Shown here: positions 10,504 through 18,635 of the stretch, piece after piece | Position numbering within the stretch: position 1 is the first letter of the stretch | Layout: every line of letters begins with the position of its first letter | NCBI RefSeq assembly: GCF_000712595.1 | Contig: NZ_JOTN01000002.1 | Coordinates: 248,001-312,000 of the forward strand | Source of the DNA: Bacillus manliponensis | GTDB taxonomy: Bacteria > Bacillota > Bacilli > Bacillales > Bacillaceae_G | Direction of reading: 5' to 3' | Length of the DNA stretch: 64,000 nt | Notes under the pieces: generated by a model | The model's input: the letters and a program-made list of their open reading frames with translations, nothing else | What the model was told of the DNA's origin: nothing | Database searches by the model: none | Position numbers and translations under genes: made by a program

Positions 10504-11601
10504 ATGACAGAGCTAAAGTTAGAGAACATTTATAAAATATACGACAGCAATGTAACTGCTGTAACCGATTTCAATTTACATATACAAGATAAAGAGTTTA
10601 TCGTATTTGTCGGTCCATCAGGTTGTGGAAAATCAACAACACTTCGCATGATTGCAGGGTTAGAAGACATTTCAAAAGGAGAATTTTCAATTGATGGACG
10701 TGTAATGAATGATGTTCCTCCAAAAGATCGCGATATTGCCATGGTCTTTCAAAACTATGCGCTCTACCCTCATATGAGCGTTTACGATAATATGGCATTC
10801 GGTTTAAAACTTCGTAAAATAGATAAACAAGAAATCGACCGACGCGTAAAAGATGCAGCACGTATTTTAGGACTTGAAGAATATTTAGAAAGAAAACCAA
10901 AAGCACTCTCTGGTGGTCAAAGACAACGTGTTGCGTTAGGACGTGCAATTGTTCGTGATGCAAAAGTGTTCCTTATGGATGAACCGCTATCAAACCTAGA
11001 TGCAAAATTACGCGTGGCCATGCGCTCTGAAATTTCTAAGCTTCACCAACGTCTTGGTACAACAACAATTTATGTAACACACGATCAAACAGAAGCAATG
11101 ACAATGGCATCAAGACTTGTTGTTATGAAAGACGGAAAGATACAACAAATTGGTACACCAAAAGAAGTATACGAAACACCAGAAAACGTTTTTGTCGGTA
11201 GCTTTATCGGTTCACCAGCAATGAACTTTTTACGAGGTACATTAACAGAAGAATACTTTGTTATAAACGATACAAAAATTAAAGTATCCGAAGGCAAAAT
11301 GAAATTACTTCGTGAGCAAAATTACGTAAATAAGGAAGTAATTTTAGGGATTCGCCCAGAAGATATTCATGATGAATTACTATTTTTAGAAGCTTCACAA
11401 GAAACAAAGTTCACAACAGAAATTGAAGTTGCTGAACTATTAGGTGCTGAGTCTATACTATATATGAAAATCGGGGACCAAGATATCGCTGCCCGCCTTG
11501 ATGCAAGACATACATTTACAAATGGTGAAAAAATTGAACTTGCTATCGATATGAATAAAGCACATTTCTTTGATATAAAGACAGAACAACATATTCGTTA
11601 A
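10504..11601 (+). CDS. msmX: Multi-sugar ABC transporter ATPase MsmX
   Basis: ATP-binding subunit (365 aa, the same length I recall for B. subtilis MsmX) that energises several carbohydrate importers. Walker A is GPSGCGKST (about residues 37-45), the signature LSGGQRQR, Walker B VFLMDEPLSNLD, and the switch histidine lies in YVTHDQTEA. The C-terminal third is a TOBE-type regulatory domain (about residues 240-365, with ILGIRPEDIHDE). The ATG at 10504 follows GGGAGGACAAAACC; an upstream in-frame ATG lies inside the operator and is rejected. Since mdxEFG has no own ATPase gene, MsmX is its likely partner. Confidence 0.92.
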   Translation: MTELKLENIYKIYDSNVTAVTDFNLHIQDKEFIVFVGPSGCGKSTTLRMIAGLEDISKGEFSIDGRVMNDVPPKDRDIAMVFQNYALYPHMSVYDNMAFGLKLRKIDKQEIDRRVKDAARILGLEEYLERKPKALSGGQRQRVALGRAIVRDAKVFLMDEPLSNLDAKLRVAMRSEISKLHQRLGTTTIYVTHDQTEAMTMASRLVVMKDGKIQQIGTPKEVYETPENVFVGSFIGSPAMNFLRGTLTEEYFVINDTKIKVSEGKMKLLREQNYVNKEVILGIRPEDIHDELLFLEASQETKFTTEIEVAELLGAESILYMKIGDQDIAARLDARHTFTNGEKIELAIDMNKAHFFDIKTEQHIR

Positions 11602-11615
11602 TGCGTGATAAAAAA

Positions 11616-11650
11616 TGAACCGCCCACACTGTAAAGTAGGGCGGTTTTTT
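11616..11650 (+). terminator. Terminator after msmX
   Basis: AACCGCCC/GGGCGGTT stem followed by TTTTTT. The DNA from here to 11800 contains no gene I can support, only a small hairpin at 11698-11724. Confidence 0.85.
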
Positions 11651-11697
11651 CAAAAAATAGCACGCCTTCCTCAGGCGCGCCGAAAAATGGAGGGTAC

Positions 11698-11724
11698 TAT
11701 ATAGGAGAATGCCTGTCCTATATA
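11698..11724. repeat. Unexplained 9-bp inverted repeat
   Basis: TATATAGGA/TCCTATATA with a 9-base loop in an otherwise non-coding stretch, after a GC-rich patch (CACGCCTTCCTCAGGCGCGC). It has no T tract and no gene directly next to it. Operator, RNA structure or repeat remnant are all possible. Confidence 0.5.
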
Positions 11725-11801
11725 AATTACATTATACCAATTTAATTTATCGAATTTTGTGAAAATTTATATAAACCGAAAAAATATTTTTACATAAATG
11801 C

Positions 11802-11833
11802 AAAAAGAGAAAGATTACTCCTTCTCTTTTATC
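11802..11833. terminator. Terminator downstream of the RDD gene
   Basis: AAAAGAGAA/TTCTCTTTT stem with A and T tracts on opposite sides, able to act on either strand. It probably terminates the leftward RDD-protein transcript. Confidence 0.65.
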
Positions 11834-11847
11834 CTGTAGTAACAGGT

Positions 11848-11896
11848 TAGCAACCAATATCGAATGAATCTCCCACTGGTTAAAATTGCATTTTAT
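11848..11896 (+). repeat. Strongly diverged bcr1 3' remnant
   Basis: The segment GAATGAATCTCCCACTGG followed by a TTTAT end (11892-11896) aligns loosely with the bcr1 tail (GGATGAAGCCCCCACTGAG, then AGTTTCACTTTAT). The final TTTAT holds the stop codon of the RDD gene, as at intact copies. The match is by eye only. Confidence 0.45.
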
Positions 11897-12348
11897 ATAA
11901 CACTTATGACTCTCGTTTTCATTACTAAATCATGAAATCCACTATTATCTTTTCTAAATAGCATCATATATACGTTACATAACGATGGCATTCCCAGCAA
12001 TAAAACGTTTGGTATTAGTAGTACAAAAAAACGCAATGTTAATATTTTAAAGGTTACTGTTTCATTTGTTAACGATATAAGTCTTGTACGTGTTATTTTC
12101 TTTCCAACTGTACATCCGTTCCACACTAGCGGAACGACGATAAAATAAAAAGCCATTAATAAAAAGACAAGCGCAAAATCGTAACGGTAATCACCTAAGC
12201 TTATATTAAATCGTTTCCACATTGCACTATATCTCCCAGTTGCAATCGCAACAATAACGCCATATAAAATAGATATTAGAAACATATCTATAATGGAAGC
12301 ACCTATACGGTTCATTACTACCGCTGGACGATGCATCTTTAGTTTCAT
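11893..12348 (-). CDS. RDD-family membrane protein
   Basis: A 151-aa protein with three or four hydrophobic segments. The N-terminal motif MNRIGASIIDMFLI matches the RDD family (the conserved Arg, and Asp in the first helix). RDD proteins are small membrane proteins of mostly unknown function, some linked to ion transport. AGAAGGGA lies about 11 bases upstream of the ATG. The gene stands alone on the minus strand, downstream of a GNAT gene. The substrate cannot be inferred. Confidence 0.75.
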   Translation of the reverse strand: MKLKMHRPAVVMNRIGASIIDMFLISILYGVIVAIATGRYSAMWKRFNISLGDYRYDFALVFLLMAFYFIVVPLVWNGCTVGKKITRTRLISLTNETVTFKILTLRFFVLLIPNVLLLGMPSLCNVYMMLFRKDNSGFHDLVMKTRVISVI

Positions 12349-12426
12349 ATTCTGTCGATCCCTTCTGTCCTACTTTACTTGTCCCATCGTAACATGACTA
12401 AAAAGGGTTGTAAACATCACGTATTG

Positions 12427-12942
12427 TTAATCTTTTTTGAACAACACTTTCATATCATTCCAGCCATAAGCAACTTCATATACACCTAAATAATCCAAAT
12501 ACTTTCTATCGATACTTTTTCCATCTAACTTTTCATAAAAGTATTTTGATGGGTTATTCTCTATGACCCACACCATTATAGAACGATGTCCTTGTTCATA
12601 TAATTTCCCTGTAATTGTATGTATAAGCTTTTTCCCTATTTTTTGTCCTTGGTATGCTTGTAAAATATAAACTGCGTATATTTCTGCATCATAATCATAT
12701 GTACCTGTTCTTTCTTTTCCACCATTTATAAAACCAACAATCTTCCCATCATTTGTTTTTGCCGCATACGTAATTGATTGATTTTCCTGTATAATTCGCT
12801 GCCATAATTCTTCTCTTTTTCTATATGTTTTCTTTTGAATAGCTTCTGCATTTACAATAGTATTATATGTTTCTTTCCAACTATCAACATGCACCTTTGC
12901 AATTTCTTGTATATGATGTTCAGCTGCTTTCACAATTCTCAT
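12427..12942 (-). CDS. GNAT-family N-acetyltransferase
   Basis: A 171-aa acetyltransferase. The N-terminal RIVKAAEHHIQEIAKVHVDSWKETY is typical of this group. The acetyl-CoA-binding motif A is ILQAYQGQKIGKKLIHTI (Q-x-x-G-x-G/K pattern, about residues 94-111), and WVIENNPSKYFYEKL is the motif B region. It starts one base after the stop of the zinc-ribbon gene, so the two are likely co-transcribed. The acceptor substrate is unknown. Confidence 0.85.
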   Translation of the reverse strand: MRIVKAAEHHIQEIAKVHVDSWKETYNTIVNAEAIQKKTYRKREELWQRIIQENQSITYAAKTNDGKIVGFINGGKERTGTYDYDAEIYAVYILQAYQGQKIGKKLIHTITGKLYEQGHRSIMVWVIENNPSKYFYEKLDGKSIDRKYLDYLGVYEVAYGWNDMKVLFKKD

Positions 12943-12943
12943 T

Positions 12944-13132
12944 TCAATACTGCTCCTTCACTCTTTTATAATGAGGGTGTTCTCCTGTTATTGTAAGTAT
13001 AGCACCACACTTTACACACACTTGCACCTCTGCAAGCGCTTGAGTAAATATCATCACTTCATTTTCTGTATGTGTTGCTATCGTTCCTATTTGAAATTCT
13101 TCACATCCGCAGCTATAACATTTTTTCTCCAT
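12944..13132 (-). CDS. Small zinc-ribbon protein (62 aa)
   Basis: Two cysteine knuckles (CYSCGC near the N-terminus and CVKCG at about residues 39-43) make a compact zinc ribbon. No catalytic motif is seen. The start is placed at the ATG (13132) with GGAGGGATT in front; the frame extends 17 codons further upstream without a ribosome site. It is first of a two-gene unit with the GNAT gene. Function unknown. Confidence 0.7.
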   Translation of the reverse strand: MEKKCYSCGCEEFQIGTIATHTENEVMIFTQALAEVQVCVKCGAILTITGEHPHYKRVKEQY

Positions 13133-13281
13133 TTCTAATCCCTCCATCACTAATGTCCCTATACATTCGTTATAAAATAACATAATTCCTGTTTTCTCTT
13201 CCTACATGGTAGATAAGCTACATAAAAAAACTGAAAGAATGTGATAAAATATAATAAAATAAACGAATTGAGGTTAAGATT

Positions 13282-14010
13282 TTGGAACACAACTATTCGT
13301 ATTTAAAAGAAGTTGCATTAAAAAAAGAAGATATCTATTCATTTTCTTCTTATCCTTTTTCCTTACCAGTCATTCAATCTTTAGACTCATTATCTTTTCA
13401 TCCAAAAGTAACTTACATTATTGGTGAGAATGGTACAGGAAAATCAACTTTATTAGAAGCAATTGCCGTTGCTTCTGGGTTTAATGCGGAAGGTGGAACG
13501 AAAAACTTTAATTTTTCAACACACGATTCACATTCTTCCTTACATGAGTATTTAAGATTAATTAAAAGTGCTTACAAACCAGATGATGGTTTCTTCTTAC
13601 GTGCAGAATCATTTTACAATGTCGCCTCTTATGTCGATAAAGTTATGGCTTGGGACTCATACGGCGGAAAATCACTGCATGAACAATCTCACGGTGAATC
13701 ATTCTTTTCTTTATTTATGAACCGCTTTTCAGGAAATGGTTTATATATTTTGGACGAGCCTGAAGCCGCGTTATCACCGATGCGTCAATTATCGATGCTA
13801 ACCCGTATGCATGAACTTGTAGATGAAAATTCCCAATTTATTATCGCCACACATTCACCAATCTTAATGGCATATCCAAATTCACGAATTTATTATTTAG
13901 AACATGATGGTATGCGAGAAGTCACTCTTGAAGAGACTGAACATTATCAAACAATGAAACTCTTTTTTGATAATAAAGACCGTTTATTCCATCATTTATT
14001 TCAGTCATAA
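13282..14010 (+). CDS. AAA/ABC-type ATPase (242 aa), unassigned
   Basis: A stand-alone soluble P-loop ATPase of the AAA_21/RecF-SMC-like class. Walker A is GENGTGKST (about residues 49-57), Walker B ends LYILDEPEAAL, and the switch histidine lies in IIATHSPILMAYP. Such single-domain ATPases resemble uncharacterised ABC ATPases common in Bacilli. It uses a TTG start with TTGAGG eight bases upstream. A strong terminator follows and no partner gene is adjacent, so no function is assigned. Confidence 0.82.
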   Translation: MEHNYSYLKEVALKKEDIYSFSSYPFSLPVIQSLDSLSFHPKVTYIIGENGTGKSTLLEAIAVASGFNAEGGTKNFNFSTHDSHSSLHEYLRLIKSAYKPDDGFFLRAESFYNVASYVDKVMAWDSYGGKSLHEQSHGESFFSLFMNRFSGNGLYILDEPEAALSPMRQLSMLTRMHELVDENSQFIIATHSPILMAYPNSRIYYLEHDGMREVTLEETEHYQTMKLFFDNKDRLFHHLFQS

Positions 14011-14011
14011 T

Positions 14012-14044
14012 AAAAAATAGCTAGCATATGCTAGCTATTTTTTA
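14012..14044. terminator. Bidirectional terminator
   Basis: Perfect AAAAAATAGCTAGCA/TGCTAGCTATTTTTT hairpin between the convergent ATPase and thiolase genes. Confidence 0.85.
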
Positions 14045-14046
14045 AC

Positions 14047-15222
14047 TTATAATGCCTCTATAAACAACGCTACCCCGATGCCACCACCGACACATAGAGA
14101 AGCAATTCCTTTTTCTAACTTTCTTCTTCTTAATTCATGAATTAAACTTACTGTAATACGTGCTCCTGTACATCCAATTGGATGCCCAAGACCAACACCA
14201 CTACCATTTACATTTACTTTTTCACGATCTAAACCTAGCTCTTTTTCGACCGCTAAGTACTGAGCAGCAAATGCTTCATTTATTTCTAGTAAATCAGCAT
14301 CTTCTACTGACCAATTTACTTTCTCTAAACCTTTACGAATTGCTGGCGCTGGTCCGATACCCATAACTTTTGGATCTACACCTGCTACAGAATAGCCAAC
14401 AATTCTTGCTAGTGGCTGTAATCCTTTTTCTTTCGCCATTTCTTCACTCATAAGTACTAGCATTGCACTTCCATCATTAATACCAGACGCATTACCAGCA
14501 GTTACTGTTCCACCTTTACGGAAAGCTGCTTTTAAACCTGCTAACTTTTCTAGTGTAACCTCTGCACGTGGATGCTCATCTTTTGAGAATACAACTTCTT
14601 TTTTACGTTCTTTTATTGTAATTGGCACAATTTGCTCATCAAAATAGCCAGCTTCAATTGCTTGAAGAGCACGTTGATGACTTCTTAATGCCACTTCATC
14701 TTGTTCTTCACGAGAAATTTCATATTGTTCAGCAAGATTTTCTGCTGTTTCACCCATCATAATATGGTGAATCGGATCTTCTAACACTTCCCACACCATA
14801 TCGCGAATTTCTCCATGTTGCATACGTTGTCCCCAGCGATGCTGCTTTAATGCATAAGGGCTGGAGCTCATCGCTTCTACACCACCTGCTACAACGATAT
14901 CACTTACACCTAACTGGATTTGCATTGCTGCTGACATAATTGCTTGCATGCCAGAAGAACATTGACGCTGAATTGTATAACCTGTAACAGTATCAGGAAA
15001 CCCTGCTGCTAATGCAGCCGTTCTCGCTGTATTTGCTTCATCTGTTCTTTGAATACAATGCCCTAAAATTACTTCGTCTACTTCGCTTGGATCTACTCCG
15101 CCGCGTTTTACTGCCTCTTGCAGAACTGGAACTGCTAACTGCACTGGTGTCACATTTTTAAGTGCCCCTCCAAATGTTCCAATTGGGGAACGTACTGCCG
15201 CTGTAATAACTACATTGCGCAT
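14047..15222 (-). CDS. Acetyl-CoA C-acetyltransferase (thiolase)
   Basis: Thiolase of 391 aa that condenses or cleaves acetoacetyl-CoA. The three catalytic signatures are present: the acyl-accepting Cys in [11 protein letters not shown] (about residue 88), the His in [18 protein letters not shown], and the C-terminal Cys in [11 protein letters not shown]. The ribosome site is GAGGAG. It could act in fatty acid or ketone-body metabolism, or supply acetoacetyl-CoA; the 3-hydroxybutyrate dehydrogenase gene 3.4 kb away is suggestive but not an operon partner. Confidence 0.9.
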   Translation of the reverse strand: MRNVVITAAVRSPIGTFGGALKNVTPVQLAVPVLQEAVKRGGVDPSEVDEVILGHCIQRTDEANTARTAALAAGFPDTVTGYTIQRQCSSGMQAIMSAAMQIQLGVSDIVVAGGVEAMSSSPYALKQHRWGQRMQHGEIRDMVWEVLEDPIHHIMMGETAENLAEQYEISREEQDEVALRSHQRALQAIEAGYFDEQIVPITIKERKKEVVFSKDEHPRAEVTLEKLAGLKAAFRKGGTVTAGNASGINDGSAMLVLMSEEMAKEKGLQPLARIVGYSVAGVDPKVMGIGPAPAIRKGLEKVNWSVEDADLLEINEAFAAQYLAVEKELGLDREKVNVNGSGVGLGHPIGCTGARITVSLIHELRRRKLEKGIASLCVGGGIGVALFIEAL

Positions 15223-15358
15223 GATGTACTTGCTCCTCTCTTATGTATCCTAGTAAGTTTTTAGGTGAAATTCCATAAGATGTATGTCTATATCTATCAT
15301 ACTACTAATAAATTAAAAAATCAAAAAATTTATACATTTAAAAATCGTAAAATTCAGT

Positions 15359-15808
15359 TCATTCTGTTAATGTATACAAATACTTATGTAATATTTTGTT
15401 AGTCGTTTCATTTAATACTGGTAATCTATTTATTGGAAAGTATCTCAATTCTTCCCCTTCATAATCATGAGTCATCATTCCACTTATATGATGCGCCTGA
15501 AAAACATTAATAATATTATAAATTTCATCTCCATTTGGATACTTATAGTAAAACTCTTTCCCGGAAAGAACTCCTAGAAATTGCAATGTATTTGCTATTA
15601 ACCCTGTCTCTTCCAACAATTCACGCCTAGCTGTTTCTTCAATTGTTTCCCCTAGCTCCATTGCACCACCTGGCAATCCCCAGTCATGTGTATCAGAACG
15701 TAATTGCAATAATACTTCTTGCTTTTCATTTAAAACAATCACAGCCGAACCAACTAATAAAATCGGCTTTGTCCCAACCTGTTTTCTTAGTTCCTCAATA
15801 TACCCCAT
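15359..15808 (-). CDS. Nudix hydrolase
   Basis: A 149-aa Nudix enzyme. The Nudix box begins GGAMELGETIEETARRELLE and continues ETG (about residues 47-69), with all metal-binding glutamates present. The preceding LLQLRSDTHDWGLPGG is typical of MutT-like proteins. I start it at the ATG (15808) behind GGGGAG; the frame continues 11 codons upstream. The nucleotide substrate cannot be told from sequence. Single gene. Confidence 0.85.
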   Translation of the reverse strand: MGYIEELRKQVGTKPILLVGSAVIVLNEKQEVLLQLRSDTHDWGLPGGAMELGETIEETARRELLEETGLIANTLQFLGVLSGKEFYYKYPNGDEIYNIINVFQAHHISGMMTHDYEGEELRYFPINRLPVLNETTNKILHKYLYTLTE

Positions 15809-15892
15809 TTGTAACTCCCCTTTCTTACTCTCCTCCATCATAACAAACTCTCTTCATTATTTACATATAATAAATAACAGCTTCCTTTCCAT

Positions 15893-15936
15893 AAAAAAAG
15901 CGCAGTTCTAAAATCTTAGATAGCGCTTTTAAAAAA
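15893..15936. terminator. Terminator between two leftward genes
   Basis: AAAAGCGC/GCGCTTTT stem with a long loop containing CTAAAATCTTAG, flanked by A and T tracts, just past the stop of the 96-aa gene. Confidence 0.7.
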
Positions 15937-15940
15937 CAAC

Positions 15941-16231
15941 CTATATATAATTTTCCAATTTTACCGCTTCAAACGCTTTTTCTATCTCTTCATCACGATA
16001 ATGGACATATGTAAAACGACCTAACTCTACTAATCGGGCGATTTCTTTCATTGCTTTTGCAGTTTCATAATCTTCCTTCATCGAAATATAAACGTAAAAT
16101 TTCATAAACTGCTTTTCATATAATGTATCTCCTGCTTCTACATACACTTCTTTTACTCCTTGTACCATATTTACATAACTTGCAAATTGATATACTGCTT
16201 CACGCTCTGACACAATTTTAAAAGTATACAT
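15941..16231 (-). CDS. Conserved hypothetical protein (96 aa)
   Basis: A soluble, charged protein with an alternating alpha/beta pattern. No known motif was recognised. It contains repeated aromatic-rich strands such as KFYVYISMKEDYETA. AAAGAAAGGGGGATG precedes the ATG by a good distance and a terminator follows, so it is a real single gene. No function is proposed. Confidence 0.7.
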   Translation of the reverse strand: MYTFKIVSEREAVYQFASYVNMVQGVKEVYVEAGDTLYEKQFMKFYVYISMKEDYETAKAMKEIARLVELGRFTYVHYRDEEIEKAFEAVKLENYI

Positions 16232-16380
16232 ATTTCATCCCCCTTTCTTTTTACTATATCAAAAAGAATAGCAGGAAATATGTCGAACTTTGAATACTTT
16301 TCGACTCTTCGTACCTATTTTCCATAGCAAATCATAACTATACATAAACCAGTAACAATCATCATAATTATTATATAAAT

Positions 16381-16608
16381 CTATTTTGAAAATGCCATAA
16401 AACCTTTTTTAAAATGCCAAAGAGTATTTAACCATACAGTAGAGTACCTATCACCTTCTTTTTCTACCGTATGCCTTATAAAATAAGAGCATTTCTCTGT
16501 TCTTCCTACACCACATTGGCTTAACGGTTTGGAACTCCAGTGAAATGTGTATAAATACGGATATAAGGAAACTCCAAAATGCAGTATGTTAGGCACCCAC
16601 CCATACAC
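16381..16608 (-). CDS. Putative small protein (75 aa), GTG start
   Basis: The frame runs 108 codons, but only the GTG at 16608 has a well-spaced ribosome site (AAAGGAGAGAAGATAT). The predicted 75-residue product is Trp/Phe/Tyr-rich (WSSKPLSQCGVGRTEKCSYF, then a basic tail). It resembles nothing I know. It overlaps the upstream region of the divergent small-protein cluster. It could be a chance frame; conservation would decide. Confidence 0.4.
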   Translation of the reverse strand: MYGWVPNILHFGVSLYPYLYTFHWSSKPLSQCGVGRTEKCSYFIRHTVEKEGDRYSTVWLNTLWHFKKGFMAFSK

Positions 16609-16625
16609 ATATCTTCTCTCCTTTA

Positions 16626-16634
16626 CATACAGTA
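16626..16634. promoter_or_regulatory. Possible sporulation-type -10 element (CATACAGTA)
   Basis: CATACAGTA fits the CATANNNTA -10 consensus of mother-cell sigma factors E and K. It is part of the palindrome ACATACAGTATGT, so it could fire in both directions, toward the 75-aa gene and the 135-aa gene. The -35 is not clear. Confidence 0.35.
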
Positions 16635-16737
16635 TGTTGTAAACAATTTTATTCCGTGTAATGCGGAATTGAAAAAAGTACAAGATAGAAAAATGCTCAT
16701 TTTTCACAGATTATTATGCATAAAGGAGAGGTTCAAA

Positions 16738-17145
16738 TTGTCTTTTTCATATCCACAAGAACGTTCTCGGCGCAGATCATCTCCGCCACCTGAAACCACA
16801 AGTTTCCAATCTGCAGCTCAAGAGGAAACCGAAACATCACCGAGAGGACAAACGCGTAATCATAACGTTGCTCAAGTAACGGACAGTGGAAATTCCCATG
16901 TGAATTTAAATATAGACTCCGCAATTGATGCACATTCCACTTCGGAGACACAAAGTAACGAAGGTACAGAGATGCCATCACAAGGAAACCAATCAGGCAA
17001 CATTAGTACAAAAAATACAAATAATAATAGTAATGATGTAACAAACCAATTACTAGTAGCGCTTCTTCCATTTTTAACAAATGCCTTAGGGAATGCAGCT
17101 CAAGCACAATTACAACACAATCAAGGAAATACAAATCAAGAATAG
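16738..17145 (+). CDS. Asn/Ser/Gln-rich small protein with GNSHVN motif (135 aa)
   Basis: TTG start directly behind AAAGGAGAGG at ideal spacing. The first 40 residues are basic and polar (ERSRRRSSPPPETTS). The middle carries DSGNSHVNLNIDSAIDA, then a long Asn/Ser/Gln-rich linker. A hydrophobic helix NQLLVALLPFLTNALGNAA (about residues 101-119) precedes a polar tail. No family is recognised. The same GNSHVN motif opens the next gene. Composition is reminiscent of Bacillus spore-surface proteins, but that is only a guess. Confidence 0.65.
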   Translation: MSFSYPQERSRRRSSPPPETTSFQSAAQEETETSPRGQTRNHNVAQVTDSGNSHVNLNIDSAIDAHSTSETQSNEGTEMPSQGNQSGNISTKNTNNNSNDVTNQLLVALLPFLTNALGNAAQAQLQHNQGNTNQE

Positions 17146-17185
17146 GCTGCCGAAAGTGGCCTATTTGTATTAAGGAGGGGTTATA

Positions 17186-17431
17186 ATGGAAGGAAACAAT
17201 TCCAATGTTGAAAACAGTGGGAATTCCCATGTCAACGTCCATGTCAATGTCGACACAAGTTCCCTTGCTTACGCAATGATGTGTTATTGGCATACAAGTG
17301 GGATGATTACAGATAAACAATTTACACATATGTTAACAAACTATAATCACATACTTGGTAAAGATGCTTCCTTCCCTGACCTACTCTCGAATATGAAAGA
17401 TTTTTCAAGTTTTATTCGAAAAAATAAGTAA
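17186..17431 (+). CDS. GNSHVN-motif small protein (81 aa)
   Basis: AAGGAGGGG precedes the ATG. The N-terminus NSGNSHVNVHVNVDTSSLAY repeats the motif of the gene 40 bases upstream. The rest (about residues 27-81) looks like a compact, mostly helical domain with AYAMMCYWHTSGMITDKQF. No catalytic signature or signal peptide. It probably forms an operon with the 135-aa gene. The shared motif suggests a common binding partner or co-assembly. No function can be assigned. Confidence 0.7.
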   Translation: MEGNNSNVENSGNSHVNVHVNVDTSSLAYAMMCYWHTSGMITDKQFTHMLTNYNHILGKDASFPDLLSNMKDFSSFIRKNK

Positions 17432-17614
17432 TGTTATAAAATCTATTTTTTAGATAGGAGAGAGCAGCTAACCATATATTGTGACTGGTAAGCCTTTTTC
17501 CTATCTCATATAACATAAAAAACAATCTACATGCCAGTAACTTAGCTACCTGAAAATAACAATGAATTTATATAGTTACTTTCCTCTTTTACTTAAATTC
17601 CGAGGTGAAATCAT

Positions 17615-18232
17615 ATGCGACCTTACATCAATGTATGTATTTGCATTACTCCTGGAACAATAATGGCGGACGATCGAATTGCCAAAGAAATTGCTCTAGC
17701 TGAATATATTTGGCACCCTATTTCATTTCATATTGAAGATGTCATTATACTAGATGAAACATATCGATTTCATAATGCAGAAATTAGTTACATGTCTCCA
17801 ATGAAAACGCAACCAAAGCTCACTTCTTTTTTTGAAGAATGCTCCTCTCTTTCTCCAAACTGTGATGTTTATATTTGCTATATTGGTAGTCAGTATTTTC
17901 AAGAAAATAATGTCATCGCATGTGCATATTCTTTAGCAATTAACAAAAAAATAACAGGTTACATTGTACTAACAAATGCTGCTGCTTCAAAACGAAACAT
18001 ATATACATTAGCTCATGAAATTGGTCATATTTTATTTACCCGCAGAGAACAAGGAAAATTAACACATGCCGATCCGCACTGTCCTAATGGTTCTGAACAT
18101 CATCCTTCTGCCACAAACCTTATGCATTATATCGTTCCCCACCCTGATCATTCACCAATTGATTCTTTATTAACAGCGATGCAGCGAAAATTAGCTTTGA
18201 GAAGCAGCCTATTGAGAGAAGAAAAAAAGTAG
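17615..18232 (+). CDS. Putative zinc metallopeptidase with HEIGH motif (205 aa)
   Basis: The sequence IYTLAHEIGHILFTR (about residues 128-142) is a HExxH zinc site in a hydrophobic helix. Further on come HADPHCPNG and NLMHYIV, which could supply the third ligand and a Met-turn as in metzincins. An ImmA/IrrE-like peptidase is the alternative. There is no signal peptide, so a cytoplasmic role is likely. The ribosome site is CGAGGTG. It lies 183 bp after the two GNSHVN proteins on the same strand and ends at a terminator, so it could process or share regulation with them (inference). Confidence 0.7.
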   Translation: MRPYINVCICITPGTIMADDRIAKEIALAEYIWHPISFHIEDVIILDETYRFHNAEISYMSPMKTQPKLTSFFEECSSLSPNCDVYICYIGSQYFQENNVIACAYSLAINKKITGYIVLTNAAASKRNIYTLAHEIGHILFTRREQGKLTHADPHCPNGSEHHPSATNLMHYIVPHPDHSPIDSLLTAMQRKLALRSSLLREEKK

Positions 18233-18251
18233 CTATTATGGCTACTTTTAA
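18222..18251 (+). terminator. Terminator after the metallopeptidase gene
   Basis: AAAAGTAGC/GCTACTTTT stem overlapping the stop codon, with A and T tracts. Confidence 0.8.
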
Positions 18252-18273
18252 ATACGTGTATGTTCATCTATAA

Positions 18274-18450
18274 ACAAAACTCCAATTGCTATTTAATAGT
18301 TCTTTCTCTTCTTCTATCTATTATCATCAAGACAATTAAAATACCATAAGAAAAAAAGTTGCCAAACACTGTCCATACTGTCTCTTCTAAACTCGTATAG
18401 TAATACAGCTGGAAGGATAAACCATGATACATATATGACAGAGAACTCCT
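18274..18450 (-). pseudogene. Decayed membrane-protein remnant next to PadR
   Basis: On the minus strand, short open stretches in different frames together resemble one small membrane protein. First comes VKEFSVIYVSWFILPAVLLY. Then, after a frameshift, the sequence reads SLEETVWTVFGNFFSYGILI and ends in RRRERTIK before a TAG. No single frame spans it and there is no proper start. PadR genes are often followed by a membrane protein of this size, so this is probably the partner of the PadR fragment upstream. Confidence 0.5.
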
Positions 18451-18458
18451 TCACTTTT

Positions 18459-18512
18459 TTATTTTGAAATGTAGCCTTCTAGGATTCCCTTTAACATTTG
18501 ACTTGTCGACAT
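18459..18512 (-). pseudogene. Truncated PadR-family regulator (17 codons)
   Basis: GGAGGAGGATTTGG precedes an ATG whose product begins MSTSQMLKGILEGYISK and then stops. MxxxQMLKGxLEGxIL is the hallmark N-terminus of PadR-family regulators, which normally continue for about 100 residues into a winged helix. Only the first helix is left, so the gene is broken by deletion. Confidence 0.65.
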
Positions 18513-18527
18513 AATCCAAATCCTCCT

Positions 18528-18550
18528 CCAATCTTGTTTAACAAGATTGG
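18528..18550. promoter_or_regulatory. Perfect 11-bp inverted repeat upstream of the PadR remnant
   Basis: CCAATCTTGTT and AACAAGATTGG are separated by one base and lie 16 bases before the PadR start, overlapping its ribosome site. It has the look of an autoregulatory operator that outlived its regulator. Confidence 0.6.
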
Positions 18551-18635
18551 TTCTCCTAACTATTTGCAGGAATCTCCCCCCTCTTTCTATAAATAAAACT
18601 ATATAAGATCCGATTTTTAGAGGAGATGATAAAAC

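Noticed and set aside
16733-16981. An 82-aa frame opposite the GNSHVN gene
   Set aside because: No ribosome site and the opposite strand has a better supported gene with a perfect TTG/RBS arrangement.
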